Source: Barthelona sp. PAP020 (taxonomy: Eukaryota; Metamonada: BaSk clade). From it: a stretch of DNA of 41,735 bases. Numbering within the stretch: position 1 is the first letter of the stretch; each line of letters begins with the position of its first letter. The position numbers and the translations under genes were made by a program. This document shows positions 1 to 9,044 of this stretch, one piece after another. The notes below the pieces were generated by a model, which worked only from the letters and a program-made list of their open reading frames with translations, searched no databases and had not been told where the DNA came from. The DNA lies in assembly GCA_040182905.1 (NCBI GenBank), contig JARQWU010000065.1:1-41735 (forward strand). The letters are read 5' to 3'.

Positions 1-697
1 CTATTGTTTCTTCGTTCTTACTGTGGTTGAATCTAATCTACAATTGGTTTGTTTCTGTTGGGCAGTTGTGAGATACTTGTGGATAAACACTTTCACCATA
101 TCTTAATAATTCCTATTGCTTCAGACCAAAGGCAGTAGCTTGTGATTTAATGATTGGTGAATATGGATTGGTTGCTGTTTGCTTTTATACCTTTGATGAA
201 CAGAGATTCTTGAATAGTACTTTTAATTTGAAAAGTGTTAGAATCTTTGATTCACGAAGAAGAAGAAGGGCCATGTGTATGAATGAAAAATAGAAACAAT
301 GTTTAGTTGTTTGAAGGCCTTCGAGACCCGATTGATCTGTTGAAAAACTTTAGATTGTCCAAGGTAAAGTTTAAACTTTAAAAGTTTGGTTTTGCAAAAA
401 TACTAAAAAATAGGAATGAAGAATTTCTCCTAAATTCACCCACTTGATCATTCCAATTACATTTTAGTCGCTCAATTCTCCTCCTGGGATTATGACTGAA
501 ATTTGCTAGAATGAGTTTTCTGAGTTTACTTTCTTTGTAAATGAATATAGTTGTTTCATAACTTGACCAAATTTTCTTTTTTTCACAAAACTTCATACAA
601 ATTCCTGAAGGAGATTTGGAGGAACAATTTGAAAAAAAAATTAGAAAAAAAAAATTGAAAAACTAACAACATATTTACAAATTGTTAAACGCACGTT
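1..697. other. Gene-free left edge, GC-richer, holding repeat copy A
   Basis: No gene is recognised here. By eye, bases 1-300 are less AT-rich than the other intergenic stretches, which suggests an old coding segment or an element. The plus frame from 87 to the TAG at 291-293 is open for 69 codons; it includes an ATG at 150 and reads ...GEYGLVAVCFYTFDEQRF.... I cannot match it to any family, and it could be the last exon of a gene that begins outside the window or a decayed fragment. Bases 301-571 are copy A of a dispersed repeat. Bases 630-660 are A-rich and lead into the 3' end of the minus-strand CLEC16A-like gene. Confidence 0.4.
301..571. repeat. Dispersed repeat, copy A
   Basis: This stretch matches 29956-30190 in the same orientation. 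Bases 331-352 are identical over 22 bp to 29989-30010. Bases 531-558 are identical over 28 bp to 30150-30177, followed by one mismatch and 12 more identical bases. Between these anchors the two copies share shorter words (for example TTTTGCAAAAATAC) with indels; copy A carries about 27 extra bases near 353-385. No open frame is conserved between the copies, so a protein gene is unlikely. It could be a mobile-element remnant or a non-coding RNA family. Orientation is arbitrary. Confidence 0.85.
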
Positions 698-3600
698 CTA
701 CAAACTAACAATAGATTTCAAATCACTGATTATCGTTGTAGCCAAAAATTGAAAATTCTTCATGTATGTATCGAAAAATAATTGAGTGTCTTCCTCTGAT
801 TCAAAAATCAAATGATCTTCGGGAAGAAACCTGGACTGATTTTCTCGAATTTGATTTTCTTGAACATAATCATATTTATCATCTTGTTTACCATACAAAT
901 GTTCAATGCCTGCTTCATTACGGATATAACCACTTAAATCTTCCATAAGAGATTTTGGAATATTCAACAAACAACTGACATTAGGGTTTTGTTTTAAGAT
1001 TGGTGCCATTAATCTTGTAATTCGATAAACTCTTCTGACCATTATTTCAACATTGAAAAGTTGTAAAAAATCAGAAATTTTTGAATGTTCATTTGGAACA
1101 TTGTCACGTACTTTACGATATATTTGACATAGTTTTGAAAATTTTGAAGGTTTTGTAGGTGTACAAATATACATAAATTTATGATCCAAAGTAAAAATAA
1201 TGATGCAGGGTAAAGGCTCAGAATTTTGTAATTTTATAGTTTGCCATCTGGCTGTGAGATTTACATACTTAAAAAATATTGATAAATCTTCTTGAAACCT
1301 ATTGATTGGAATAATTTTGGAAAATTTCATGATAGAATTGACATTTAAAGGATTTTCATGTAAATGTAAGGTGAAACAATCAAATTTTTGACCTTTAAAA
1401 AAAAGATACAAACGAAAAATCCAAAAAAAATCGTCAAACAATGTGTTTAAACATTCTGTTAATGATAAAGCAGGTCTTAAACTCAACAGAACAGAATCTC
1501 TCAGAGGTAAAGATAATTCAGAATCAACCAAATCGAAACTATGTAACATTGTTAAAATTTCATGTTCATTATGCCTAATTTCAATGTTATCTAAAGGAGA
1601 ATAAGAGTATAATATCGTGCCTGATTTTGAAACATCCATTAGATGAATTAATTTTTGATCTACAACATCTTCCAATAAACACATGATTCTTTTTAAAATC
1701 CATAACGATTTCTTTGTTGTTTTGACCATATCTTGTTGTTTCAAAAAAAAATTAATAATATTCTTAATTTTTGGCCAAGTGATATCGATAATTGGATCAA
1801 AATATGGCGCAATTAATTTTTCATTCAATTTTTTTGATTGAACTGAATAAAAATCTAATTGAGAAGACCAATATCCATTAGGTTCAAGAATAAACGCTAA
1901 TATCATCTGTAAAATAGTTTGAGTTATAAATGAGGATTGTAACATGTCAAAATTAAGAATATCATATAAAAAAAGAAGAAATGTTTCATCAAAATCATAA
2001 AATACATTGGAAAGTGTTAAATCGTTCATATTCTTTTCAAAATCATCATTCTTTCTGCTATTATTATTAACAGTTTGTTCAACAGATTCAGGAAAACTTT
2101 TGAAAGATTCAGATAAAATCTCAAAAGATTCTTCTTCGATAGAATCATCATGATTCGGTTTTTTATGTATTTTTTTTTGTTGAATAGCAGAGATATTTTG
2201 TTGAGATACAGGTAAATCCAGAAAAGGAAACATAATATTTCTACTATCAATAGTTTGTTTGAAACGATAAGCTTGCGTGATATAATCTGGATTTAGAACA
2301 GAATTATTAGGACATAAAAACAATAGAATTTCTTTAATATTGGAATAACAAGTGATTTGAACAAAAGATAATTTTTTTTGAAAAAGTTGATCAAATTTAT
2401 CGGTTAAAGTCTCACCTTTAAGATTAAAAAATTGTTTTTTATTCAATAAAACAATACAAAGATTTAACAGATGATAAAATATTTGGATAGTCATTGATAA
2501 ATCAGTTAATGATAAGGAATTGATGGAAATAATTATGCATAAAGTTTTTAAAAAAGCTGATAAATTAGTAAAATATTTCTTTATTGCTGAAAAAATCAAA
2601 TTTATCAAAGAAAAATCATGAAACGAATCTAACAATAAAATTAATGGATAAAACACATGATCAATAATAGCTTTGATCTGATGTCTTTCATCGTTCTTCC
2701 GACTTTTATATACTTTAGCCAACAAAGGAAATGCCAAGAGAAAATCATAATCTTTGGAAAAATTATTCGAATACAATATACAATCATTCACATGAAATTG
2801 TAATGATGATTTATCCAAAAAAAAAACTTTATCTTTCAATTGAAAAATCTTTAAATCAAAAAATAAATTAAGTATTTCAATATTCATTTGCTGAACAATG
2901 AAATCAATGAAATTTTCATTAATCATTCTGTAAAAATTAGTCATGATCGTTTCAACATTAAAATTCTTTAAATCTTCTTTTTCAGTGTAACATATCTCAA
3001 ATAATTCAGATATAAACTCTAAATGTTCATAGGTTTGGCGTAATCTCCTTGTAACAAACGTTTTAACATCATTAGCAGTATCAATAGCTTCATCCTGCAC
3101 ATATTGAAATTGAATAGGCTTAAATAATCCATAATCAACAACTTTAAAGTAATGTGAAACATTTAAATTGCTCAACCAATTCTTTCTTCGAATGATATCA
3201 TCAAATGGATGAAATACTTCAGCCATATATCGACCAATAGCTAAAATTGAATCTGCGTATAAATGGTTTAACTGTATGATCAAACCAGTGCATAAACCAC
3301 CTCCTGGTGTCAATGCTTCATGACAATCAATAAAATTAGTCACAGAAGAGTCAGTCAAACAAAATAATGATGAAATAATCTGACGAACTTTGGTACGTAC
3401 AAAATTATCTGAGTGTGCAAAATATTGAATGGCTATTGTATACAAAAGGAAACTAGGTGGTTCTATGGTTAAAAAGAAAGGTATTGTTTCGTATGTTAAC
3501 GAATCAGTAATATTCTGTAACATTGCCAAAAATTCATTTATAATTTCACTATCAACATTTGGATCCCTTTCTAACCATTCATGAGTCTTCCAAATCAAAA

Positions 3601-3979
3601 AATTAACATAACCCATACTTTTTCCTTCATTATCAAAGACACTAACAGAATTACTCAAAAGATAAAAAATTATTGAGGATTCTTTCAAATTCCCCATTAA
3701 ATGAGACAATGTTTTGATTGCATATCTTTTAATGGATACAATATCAGTGCTGAAAAAAGTTGAAAATGAATCCAAAAAATCAGCATTCATTATCAAATCC
3801 AACCAAGAAAATTTATTCTTATCTGCATGAAAAGTAGTTTTTAAAAATTCAGTTAATAAATCTATCACTTCATTGGTTTGTTTTATGGAAGGATTCTTCT
3901 TTTCTATTAATTCTTCAATAATAATTCTATAATTCTTGGAAGTGAAAACATCTTTTTTCCATCGAGAAAATAAAGACAT
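698..3979 (-). CDS. CLEC16A: CLEC16A/Gop-1 family protein with FPL domain
   Basis: This 1093-residue protein starts at an ATG and ends with TAG. Residues about 45-210 resemble the FPL domain of CLEC16A: an ordered helical region in which the segment around 176-205 (FLLYTIAIQYFAHSDNFVRT) aligns with the conserved CLEC16A stretch about changes in viability along 'FxLYTEAIKFFNHPESMVR'. The middle is Asn/Lys/Phe-rich and helical. The last 150 residues look like a beta-rich PH-like module. In animals and plants the family acts on endolysosomal membranes, in autophagy and mitophagy control with E3 ligase partners; that role is inferred here. It is transcribed divergently from the psuG-like gene across a 145-bp gap. 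Identification is good for the FPL region and weak for the remainder. Confidence 0.8.
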   Translation of the reverse strand: MSLFSRWKKDVFTSKNYRIIIEELIEKKNPSIKQTNEVIDLLTEFLKTTFHADKNKFSWLDLIMNADFLDSFSTFFSTDIVSIKRYAIKTLSHLMGNLKESSIIFYLLSNSVSVFDNEGKSMGYVNFLIWKTHEWLERDPNVDSEIINEFLAMLQNITDSLTYETIPFFLTIEPPSFLLYTIAIQYFAHSDNFVRTKVRQIISSLFCLTDSSVTNFIDCHEALTPGGGLCTGLIIQLNHLYADSILAIGRYMAEVFHPFDDIIRRKNWLSNLNVSHYFKVVDYGLFKPIQFQYVQDEAIDTANDVKTFVTRRLRQTYEHLEFISELFEICYTEKEDLKNFNVETIMTNFYRMINENFIDFIVQQMNIEILNLFFDLKIFQLKDKVFFLDKSSLQFHVNDCILYSNNFSKDYDFLLAFPLLAKVYKSRKNDERHQIKAIIDHVFYPLILLLDSFHDFSLINLIFSAIKKYFTNLSAFLKTLCIIISINSLSLTDLSMTIQIFYHLLNLCIVLLNKKQFFNLKGETLTDKFDQLFQKKLSFVQITCYSNIKEILLFLCPNNSVLNPDYITQAYRFKQTIDSRNIMFPFLDLPVSQQNISAIQQKKIHKKPNHDDSIEEESFEILSESFKSFPESVEQTVNNNSRKNDDFEKNMNDLTLSNVFYDFDETFLLFLYDILNFDMLQSSFITQTILQMILAFILEPNGYWSSQLDFYSVQSKKLNEKLIAPYFDPIIDITWPKIKNIINFFLKQQDMVKTTKKSLWILKRIMCLLEDVVDQKLIHLMDVSKSGTILYSYSPLDNIEIRHNEHEILTMLHSFDLVDSELSLPLRDSVLLSLRPALSLTECLNTLFDDFFWIFRLYLFFKGQKFDCFTLHLHENPLNVNSIMKFSKIIPINRFQEDLSIFFKYVNLTARWQTIKLQNSEPLPCIIIFTLDHKFMYICTPTKPSKFSKLCQIYRKVRDNVPNEHSKISDFLQLFNVEIMVRRVYRITRLMAPILKQNPNVSCLLNIPKSLMEDLSGYIRNEAGIEHLYGKQDDKYDYVQENQIRENQSRFLPEDHLIFESEEDTQLFFDTYMKNFQFLATTIISDLKSIVSL

Positions 3980-4124
3980 TATAATATTTTGTTGAAGCGA
4001 AACATTATTGAAAGAAAGAAAAATGTGAAGAAACCAAATCCTTTCTTTATTTCATATTCTTTTTTTTTTCATTTCATCTTAATTATTGTGTAATTATTTA
4101 AACATTTAAATTCCAAAAGATATT

Positions 4125-5048
4125 ATGAATTTACAATTTTCTAAAGAAGTTCAAAAAGCCATTCAAGAAGGTAAAAGAAACAGAATCGTCGCATTAGAAT
4201 CAACAATTATCTCATTTGGTATGCCATTTCCAAAGAATTATGAAACAGCTAAAAATGTAGAAGAAATTATAAGAAAACAAGGTGCTATACCTGCTACAGT
4301 AGCTATTTTAAATGGTGTTCCACATATTGGCCTTGATGATGATGAACTTTTGTTTCTGGCAAATCCTGAAACTGTTGTGAGCAAAACTTCCAGACGTGAT
4401 ATTGGTTATGTTATTGGAAAAAAATTAAATGGTGCAACTACAGTATCTGCTACGATGAGATTTGCTGCACTAGCCAACATACGTTTATTTGTTACCGGAG
4501 GTATTGGAGGTGTTCACAGAAACGTTGAAAGTCATCTTGATATTTCTGCAGATTTGACTGAATTTTCTCGAACTCCTGTCATGGTTATTTCTGCTGGAGC
4601 AAAAGCAATTTTAGATTTGCCAAAAACCATTGAATTCATTGAAACTATGGGTTCTGTTGTGTTGGGATTTCAAACTGATGAATTTCCTTCTTTCTATTGT
4701 CGTAGTTCCGGAATACATTTACCACATACTGTTGAAACTATTGAAGAAGCTGCAAATATTTTGAAAGCCTCCTTGATATACACTCCTAAACAAGGAATCT
4801 TATTGGCCAATCCAATACCTGAAGAATTTAGTTTTCCTAAGGATGAAATGGATCAACTTATTGGTACAGCCTTGCATGAATGTTCAAAGCGTAAAATAAC
4901 TGGTAAGAATGTGACTCCTTTTCTTTTGAAACATATCACAGAGTTATCAGATGGTGCATCTCTTGCTTCCAACATTGAATTAATATATCATAATGCCAAG
5001 GTTGGAGGTCAGATTGCTGTTGCATTTGATAACATCTGTCAAGAATAA
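4125..5048 (+). CDS. psuG: Pseudouridine-5'-phosphate glycosidase (PsuG/indigoidine A family)
   Basis: This 307-residue enzyme reversibly splits pseudouridine 5'-phosphate into uracil and ribose 5-phosphate. The length matches the stand-alone bacterial enzyme (about 310). The residues known from E. coli YeiN (Glu31, Lys93, Asp149, Lys166) all fall six positions earlier here: Glu25 in ALESTIIS, Lys87 in VSKTSRRD, Asp143 in DISADL and Lys160 in SAGAKAILD, so it should be active. The glycine-rich TGGIGGVHR loop is at 124-132. Animal and many fungal forms are fused to a PsuK kinase domain; this one is not, and no kinase partner lies nearby. The ATG is the first in frame. The shape looks bacterial or plant-like, but codon use does not stand out from its neighbours by eye. 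Confidence 0.95.
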   Translation: MNLQFSKEVQKAIQEGKRNRIVALESTIISFGMPFPKNYETAKNVEEIIRKQGAIPATVAILNGVPHIGLDDDELLFLANPETVVSKTSRRDIGYVIGKKLNGATTVSATMRFAALANIRLFVTGGIGGVHRNVESHLDISADLTEFSRTPVMVISAGAKAILDLPKTIEFIETMGSVVLGFQTDEFPSFYCRSSGIHLPHTVETIEEAANILKASLIYTPKQGILLANPIPEEFSFPKDEMDQLIGTALHECSKRKITGKNVTPFLLKHITELSDGASLASNIELIYHNAKVGGQIAVAFDNICQE

Positions 5049-5311
5049 ACTTTTAAAAAGATATTTAATGAAGCAGAAATATGATTTATTTAAAATTGGA
5101 TAGAACCGTGTTTAATTGAGCTGTCAACATCGTTCTCTGCGAAAAAAAAAAAATGGTAAATTTCTTTTTTCTCTTTTCCTTTTTATTTTCCAAAAAATTG
5201 GTTCAATTTTGATTGCAATTTGTAAAAGTAATGTTATCAAGCATTACCTTTTTTTTTTCAAAATCAAAAAGAAAAACATGACATAAATTTATGGGGAAAA
5301 TTTTGGAATAA

Positions 5312-6013
5312 TTACATCAGCTTTTTAGAATCTCCTGATTGTTTGTATAAAACGGTCATATTATAAAAAGTATACACAGAAAACATTAAATATATATATC
5401 TAAACCAAACCAGCTGAGATTTATGACAACGCATGCACCGAAAAGCATAATGTGGAAGGCAAAAATTACCCTCCATTTTCATACCAACAATAAAAGCAAA
5501 AAATCGAATAACAATGCAAAAAGGAATAAAAAGAAAAGAAAAATATTTGAACGGCAAGGAAATGGTGACAATGTTTAATAAATCAATTGATAATTCTAAA
5601 GATACTTGTTTACAAGCTTTACTAACATTACAATGATTTGGGTGACCTGAAACACCTTCTTCATCAAAAGTAACAATCAATTTTGCTTTTGTATTGCGAA
5701 TTTCTTGTTTTATTGAATTTTTTAAATTCATGATGTTCCAATGGCTTTCTTTTCCATCCAAAAAAGTTTCTTCATGAGTGATATACACATCATCAATTCC
5801 TAATTTATGACAGGATGCACATAATTCGCTGGCTCTAACCTCACCTTGTTCTAAATTATGACCATTCTTTGAATTGTCCCAGGTGCCTTTCGTAGCACAA
5901 AAACACTTCACTTCATATCCTTCATTTTGCAAATTCTTGATTGTAGGAGTAAAAAACATACATTCATCATCAGGATGTGCTATGATTAACAAAGCAATTG
6001 GTCGAGTTAACAT
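5312..6013 (-). CDS. PIGL: N-acetylglucosaminyl-phosphatidylinositol de-N-acetylase (PIG-L)
   Basis: This 233-residue protein removes the acetyl group from GlcNAc-PI, the second step of GPI-anchor synthesis at the ER. The LmbE/PIG-L signature IAHPDDECMFF is at residues 11-21 and GVSGHPNH at 120-127; these supply the zinc ligands and the catalytic Asp. The C-terminal part, with MRCHKSQLVWFRYIYLMFS, matches the human PIG-L tail closely, which separates it from bacterial LmbE enzymes. The open frame extends further upstream only from a GTG and would add a Phe-rich stretch read from T tracts, so I chose the ATG at 6013. As a result the N-terminal membrane anchor of the human protein is missing or very short; an unseen upstream exon is possible. 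Confidence 0.93.
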   Translation of the reverse strand: MLTRPIALLIIAHPDDECMFFTPTIKNLQNEGYEVKCFCATKGTWDNSKNGHNLEQGEVRASELCASCHKLGIDDVYITHEETFLDGKESHWNIMNLKNSIKQEIRNTKAKLIVTFDEEGVSGHPNHCNVSKACKQVSLELSIDLLNIVTISLPFKYFSFLFIPFCIVIRFFAFIVGMKMEGNFCLPHYAFRCMRCHKSQLVWFRYIYLMFSVYTFYNMTVLYKQSGDSKKLM

Positions 6014-6296
6014 ATAATTCAACAAAAAAAAAAAATCCTGATAAAACAAAAAAAAAACCAGTATTCTTTGATTATTTTTCACAACTCTTTAAAACAGAAG
6101 CAAATGAATTCCAAAATTTACACATTTCAAAAAGAAAAATGTTTCCCCATTTTTCAAAAAAAAAAAGAAAAATTGAACAAACTGTTACAAAATTCAAGAT
6201 GAATTGAGTAAAAATTCATTTGAAGAACCTGAAAAAAAAAATTAAAAAAAGTTTCATCTTTTATTTCGTTTTTTTTTTCACTGCCGTTCTTTAAAT

Positions 6297-7355
6297 ATGC
6301 CTGATTTTAATAGAAGAGGTGGATCCTCAAGAGGTGGATCAAGAGGAGGTCCAAGAGGAGATTCAAGAGGTGGATCCAGAGGTGGTAATTTCCGTGATAG
6401 AAATTCTGGTAGCCGTGGCGGTTCTAGAGGTGGATTTTCAAGAGGTGGTCCAAGAGGAGATTCTAGAGGAGATTCCAGAGGAGATTCTAGAGGAGGTAAT
6501 TTCCGTGATAGAAAATCTGGTGGTCGTGGAGGATTCCGTGGTGGTGATTCCAAAAGAGGAGGCCCAAGAGGTGGTCCAAGAGGCGGTCCAGGTGGCAAAG
6601 GTCTTGGTCCTGGTGCAAAGACTGTTGTTACACCTCATCGTTTCCCTGGTGTATTTTTAGGAGCATCTAAAGGACGTCGTGATGAAGAATTTTTATGCAC
6701 TAAGTCTCTAGCTCCTGGTACAGAAGTATACAAAGAAAAACGTATTCAAATTGATGAAAATGAAGAACAAATTGAATATAGAGTTTGGGATGCTTTCCGT
6801 TCTAAATTAGGTTCCACTATTTTAAAGGGTGTTCGTAATATTTATATGGGACCTGGATCTAAGGTTCTTTATTTGGGTGCTGCATCTGGTACAACAGTAT
6901 CTCATGTTTCTGATCTTGTAGGACCTGAAGGATTAGTATATGCTGTTGAATTTGCTGAAGCTCCTGGACGTAAATTGTTGGCTGTTGCTCAACAACGTCC
7001 CAACATTGTTCCTATCATTTGTGATGCCAGGATGCCCAATCAATATCGTATGTATGTTGATATGGTTGATTGTGTATTTTCTGATGTTGCTTCACCTCAT
7101 CAAGCTGAAATTGTTGCTCGTAATGCTCATTATTTCTTAAAGAATGGAGGTGGTATAGTCTGTGCTATTAAAGCTAATTGTATTGATTCTACTGTTGATC
7201 CTGAAGTTGTTTATGCTATGGTTAATGATTCCTTCAAAGCTGAAGGTATTGTTACTGAGGAATTAATGTCTTTGGAACCTTTTGAAAGAAACCATGCAAC
7301 AATCATCGGTAGATATCGTCCTGTTAAAGGAAAAAAGTCATCTAAGGATTATTAA
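6297..7355 (+). CDS. FBL: Fibrillarin, box C/D snoRNP 2'-O-methyltransferase
   Basis: This 352-residue nucleolar methyltransferase uses box C/D guide RNAs to methylate pre-rRNA. Residues about 6-102 form a Gly/Arg-rich domain with many RGG and RGGS repeats, the usual target of arginine methylation. The catalytic domain follows: [11 protein letters not shown], the SAM-binding loop [20 protein letters not shown] at about 190-209, [12 protein letters not shown], and IKANCIDST, which is nearly identical to other fibrillarins. The conserved Lys and Asp residues of the catalytic tetrad are present. The start ATG follows a T tract. The gene is divergent from PIG-L (283 bp between starts). The GAR coding repeats create long antisense Pro-rich frames that are not genes. 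Confidence 0.98.
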   Translation: MPDFNRRGGSSRGGSRGGPRGDSRGGSRGGNFRDRNSGSRGGSRGGFSRGGPRGDSRGDSRGDSRGGNFRDRKSGGRGGFRGGDSKRGGPRGGPRGGPGGKGLGPGAKTVVTPHRFPGVFLGASKGRRDEEFLCTKSLAPGTEVYKEKRIQIDENEEQIEYRVWDAFRSKLGSTILKGVRNIYMGPGSKVLYLGAASGTTVSHVSDLVGPEGLVYAVEFAEAPGRKLLAVAQQRPNIVPIICDARMPNQYRMYVDMVDCVFSDVASPHQAEIVARNAHYFLKNGGGIVCAIKANCIDSTVDPEVVYAMVNDSFKAEGIVTEELMSLEPFERNHATIIGRYRPVKGKKSSKDY

Positions 7356-7448
7356 TTTATTTAATTTTTGAATTAAATCGGTATTGTTCCAGCAAAATGA
7401 AAGCAAAATTTGAGAAAGCGATAAAAACAAAAAAAAATAATTTTTTTT

Positions 7449-7802
7449 TTATTTGGCAAGTTGAATTTCTACGTGAAGTTTTCTGTTTGTACTAAATATT
7501 TCCATTCCACTATTAATATGACCTAAATGAATCAAACCTGAAGAGTACCCAAAATCCTTGTAAAAGATGCACATGTTTCCCCAAGGAGCATAATATTTGA
7601 TATCACCTCTCTTTGCACTTGAACCACGAGGCTGACCGGTTGTTGATAAACTTTGAGGGAGTGTTGCAATTTTTTCGGTGCTTGAATAATCTTCCAAGTC
7701 CAAAGAAAGGGGTAATTGGCTGATAAAATCTCTGGTGGATGAACTGTCTTCAAGTGTTGCATGAATAGTTTGGTCATCAATAACAAGAAGTATTTCCATC
7801 AT
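7449..7802 (-). CDS. Cyclophilin-like fold protein of bacterial type
   Basis: This 117-residue protein resembles the small bacterial cyclophilin-like domain family (Pfam Cyclophil_like class). The beta-rich layout is LVIDDQTIHATLEDSSSTRD, then LPLSLDLEDY, then a central GDIKYYAPWGNMCIFYKDFG, then a C-terminal GLIHLGHINSGMEIF. These proteins share the cyclophilin barrel but lack proven prolyl-isomerase activity, and the role is unknown. The open frame continues upstream only from a TTG through a T-rich tract, so translation probably begins at one of two adjacent ATGs (7802 or 7799). Eukaryotic copies are sporadic, which makes transfer from bacteria plausible. It is convergent with fibrillarin, with only 93 bp between the stop codons. 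Confidence 0.8.
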   Translation of the reverse strand: MMEILLVIDDQTIHATLEDSSSTRDFISQLPLSLDLEDYSSTEKIATLPQSLSTTGQPRGSSAKRGDIKYYAPWGNMCIFYKDFGYSSGLIHLGHINSGMEIFSTNRKLHVEIQLAK

Positions 7803-8122
7803 CAAAACAATAAAAGATAAAAAAAGGGATAGAGAAAAAAAAAAAACAAGCAATCATTGCATCAAAATCACAAAAATTCAAAGAAAACCTTGTAATAGAT
7901 GTATGATTATGATGTTCAATTGATTATAATTATTGCTAAACAATTATTAGAGCATTTAAAAAGGCAAAAGCATGTCAAAAATTGAAAATCAAAAGTGTCC
8001 CACTTATTTTTTAAAATATTTGAATATGAACAACCTTTTAAAAATCAAAGCAAAGATCAATTACAATTGGCAAAAACAATTTCCAATAAAAACAAATATC
8101 AAAAAAAAATTTACATATTATT
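7803..8122. other. Intergenic spacer, 320 bp
   Basis: This A/T-rich spacer lies between two minus-strand genes: the promoter side of the cyclophilin-like gene and the 3' side of the GOLGA7-like gene. It contains homopolymer A and T tracts and no open frame longer than a few dozen codons. I see no RNA gene or repeat in it. Confidence 0.6.
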
Positions 8123-8782
8123 TTAAACAATAAACGCTTGGTTTGGATTTGAACTATTCATATCATAAGGATCAAATGGAACTTGTTGATAATAATTTTG
8201 TGAAGGGTCAAAAACAGAATCTTGATGAATAACTTTCAAATCAGATTCTACTTCTTGATGTTGCATTTTGGAAAAATTGGAACTCTTGAATTCTTGAGTT
8301 CGATCCATATTATTGGGATAACTAATACAAATGTTAAATTCTGCATCATCAGAGCCACCAGTAGCTTTGAATGAGATTTCTTTGTCACAATATTCATTAT
8401 TTAATCTGGATAATGTTATTTCAAAATCAACCAAATGTTCTTCATAAGGCGGTTCTTGTAAAAGAATGGCGGCAATAATTCCCAATATTGCATCAGTAAT
8501 TAGAATGACAGGTAAAGTCCAAAGTCCAACAAAAACTATTGGAAGTGCAATGGTGCAAACAGACAAAAATGCAATAATAGCAAATATGGTTCCAACATAC
8601 TGGCGCACATGTGATTTTTTAGCTGTTGAGTCAGATAATCTTTTGGTCAAAGCGGAATATTCATTTCGGGAAAAAACTTTTCTCAATTCAATGGGAAATG
8701 TATTATGTCCATCATAACCATTTTGGATCAATGGATGGTTCTTTAAATTAAACCGAAAATTAACGTTAACACTCTTAACCAT
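8123..8782 (-). CDS. GOLGA7/ERF4-like palmitoyltransferase accessory protein
   Basis: This 219-residue protein has a segment TFPIELRKVFSRNEYSALTK that resembles the core of human GOLGA7 (TKFPAELENRIDRQQFEET). Two hydrophobic helices follow (about residues 74-125), where the family has a membrane-contacting hairpin. The helix EEHLVDFEITLSRLNNEYC then parallels the GOLGA7 EKVLKKVSKYIQEQNEKI segment. The C-terminal 60 residues are Gln/Asn/Ser-rich and look disordered. Erf4/GOLGA7 proteins stabilise DHHC-type protein acyltransferases that palmitoylate Ras-like proteins at ER/Golgi membranes; that role is inferred. The open frame extends to a TTG, but the ATG at 8782 fits the usual pattern of a T tract just before the start. 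It is divergent from VPS22. Confidence 0.65.
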   Translation of the reverse strand: MVKSVNVNFRFNLKNHPLIQNGYDGHNTFPIELRKVFSRNEYSALTKRLSDSTAKKSHVRQYVGTIFAIIAFLSVCTIALPIVFVGLWTLPVILITDAILGIIAAILLQEPPYEEHLVDFEITLSRLNNEYCDKEISFKATGGSDDAEFNICISYPNNMDRTQEFKSSNFSKMQHQEVESDLKVIHQDSVFDPSQNYYQQVPFDPYDMNSSNPNQAFIV

Positions 8783-9044
8783 AAAAAAAAGAAATTCTTT
8801 CAAACACCCTTCTGATAAATTTATTGTTTAAAAAATATTCAATTAATATGCATAAAACAAAAAATTACCATAAATAGAGAGGTTTTGAAGAAGAAGCGAA
8901 AAGAAAATTCATTTCATTCAAACATCCGTTTGGTTGAGATTAATTTTTCTTTTTGTTTAATATTGATCACTTTTAACCATTTTAATTTGAAAATAAGTTT
9001 TTATAAAATATGATTCATTCTTTTTTTATTTGGTTTACAATTAT

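Noticed and set aside
378-596. 72-codon minus-strand frame inside repeat copy A
   Set aside because: The matching part of copy B has stops in this frame, and the peptide has no recognisable feature.
6014-6082. N-terminal extension of PIG-L as a membrane anchor
   Set aside because: It needs a GTG start, and its Phe-rich sequence comes from T tracts of the probable 5' UTR.
6278-6598. Pro-rich minus-strand frame
   Set aside because: It is the antisense shadow of the fibrillarin RGG repeats; it starts and ends without independent signals.
7803-7853. Hydrophobic leader of the cyclophilin-like protein as a signal peptide
   Set aside because: It needs a TTG start and is read from a T-rich tract like those before other genes here.
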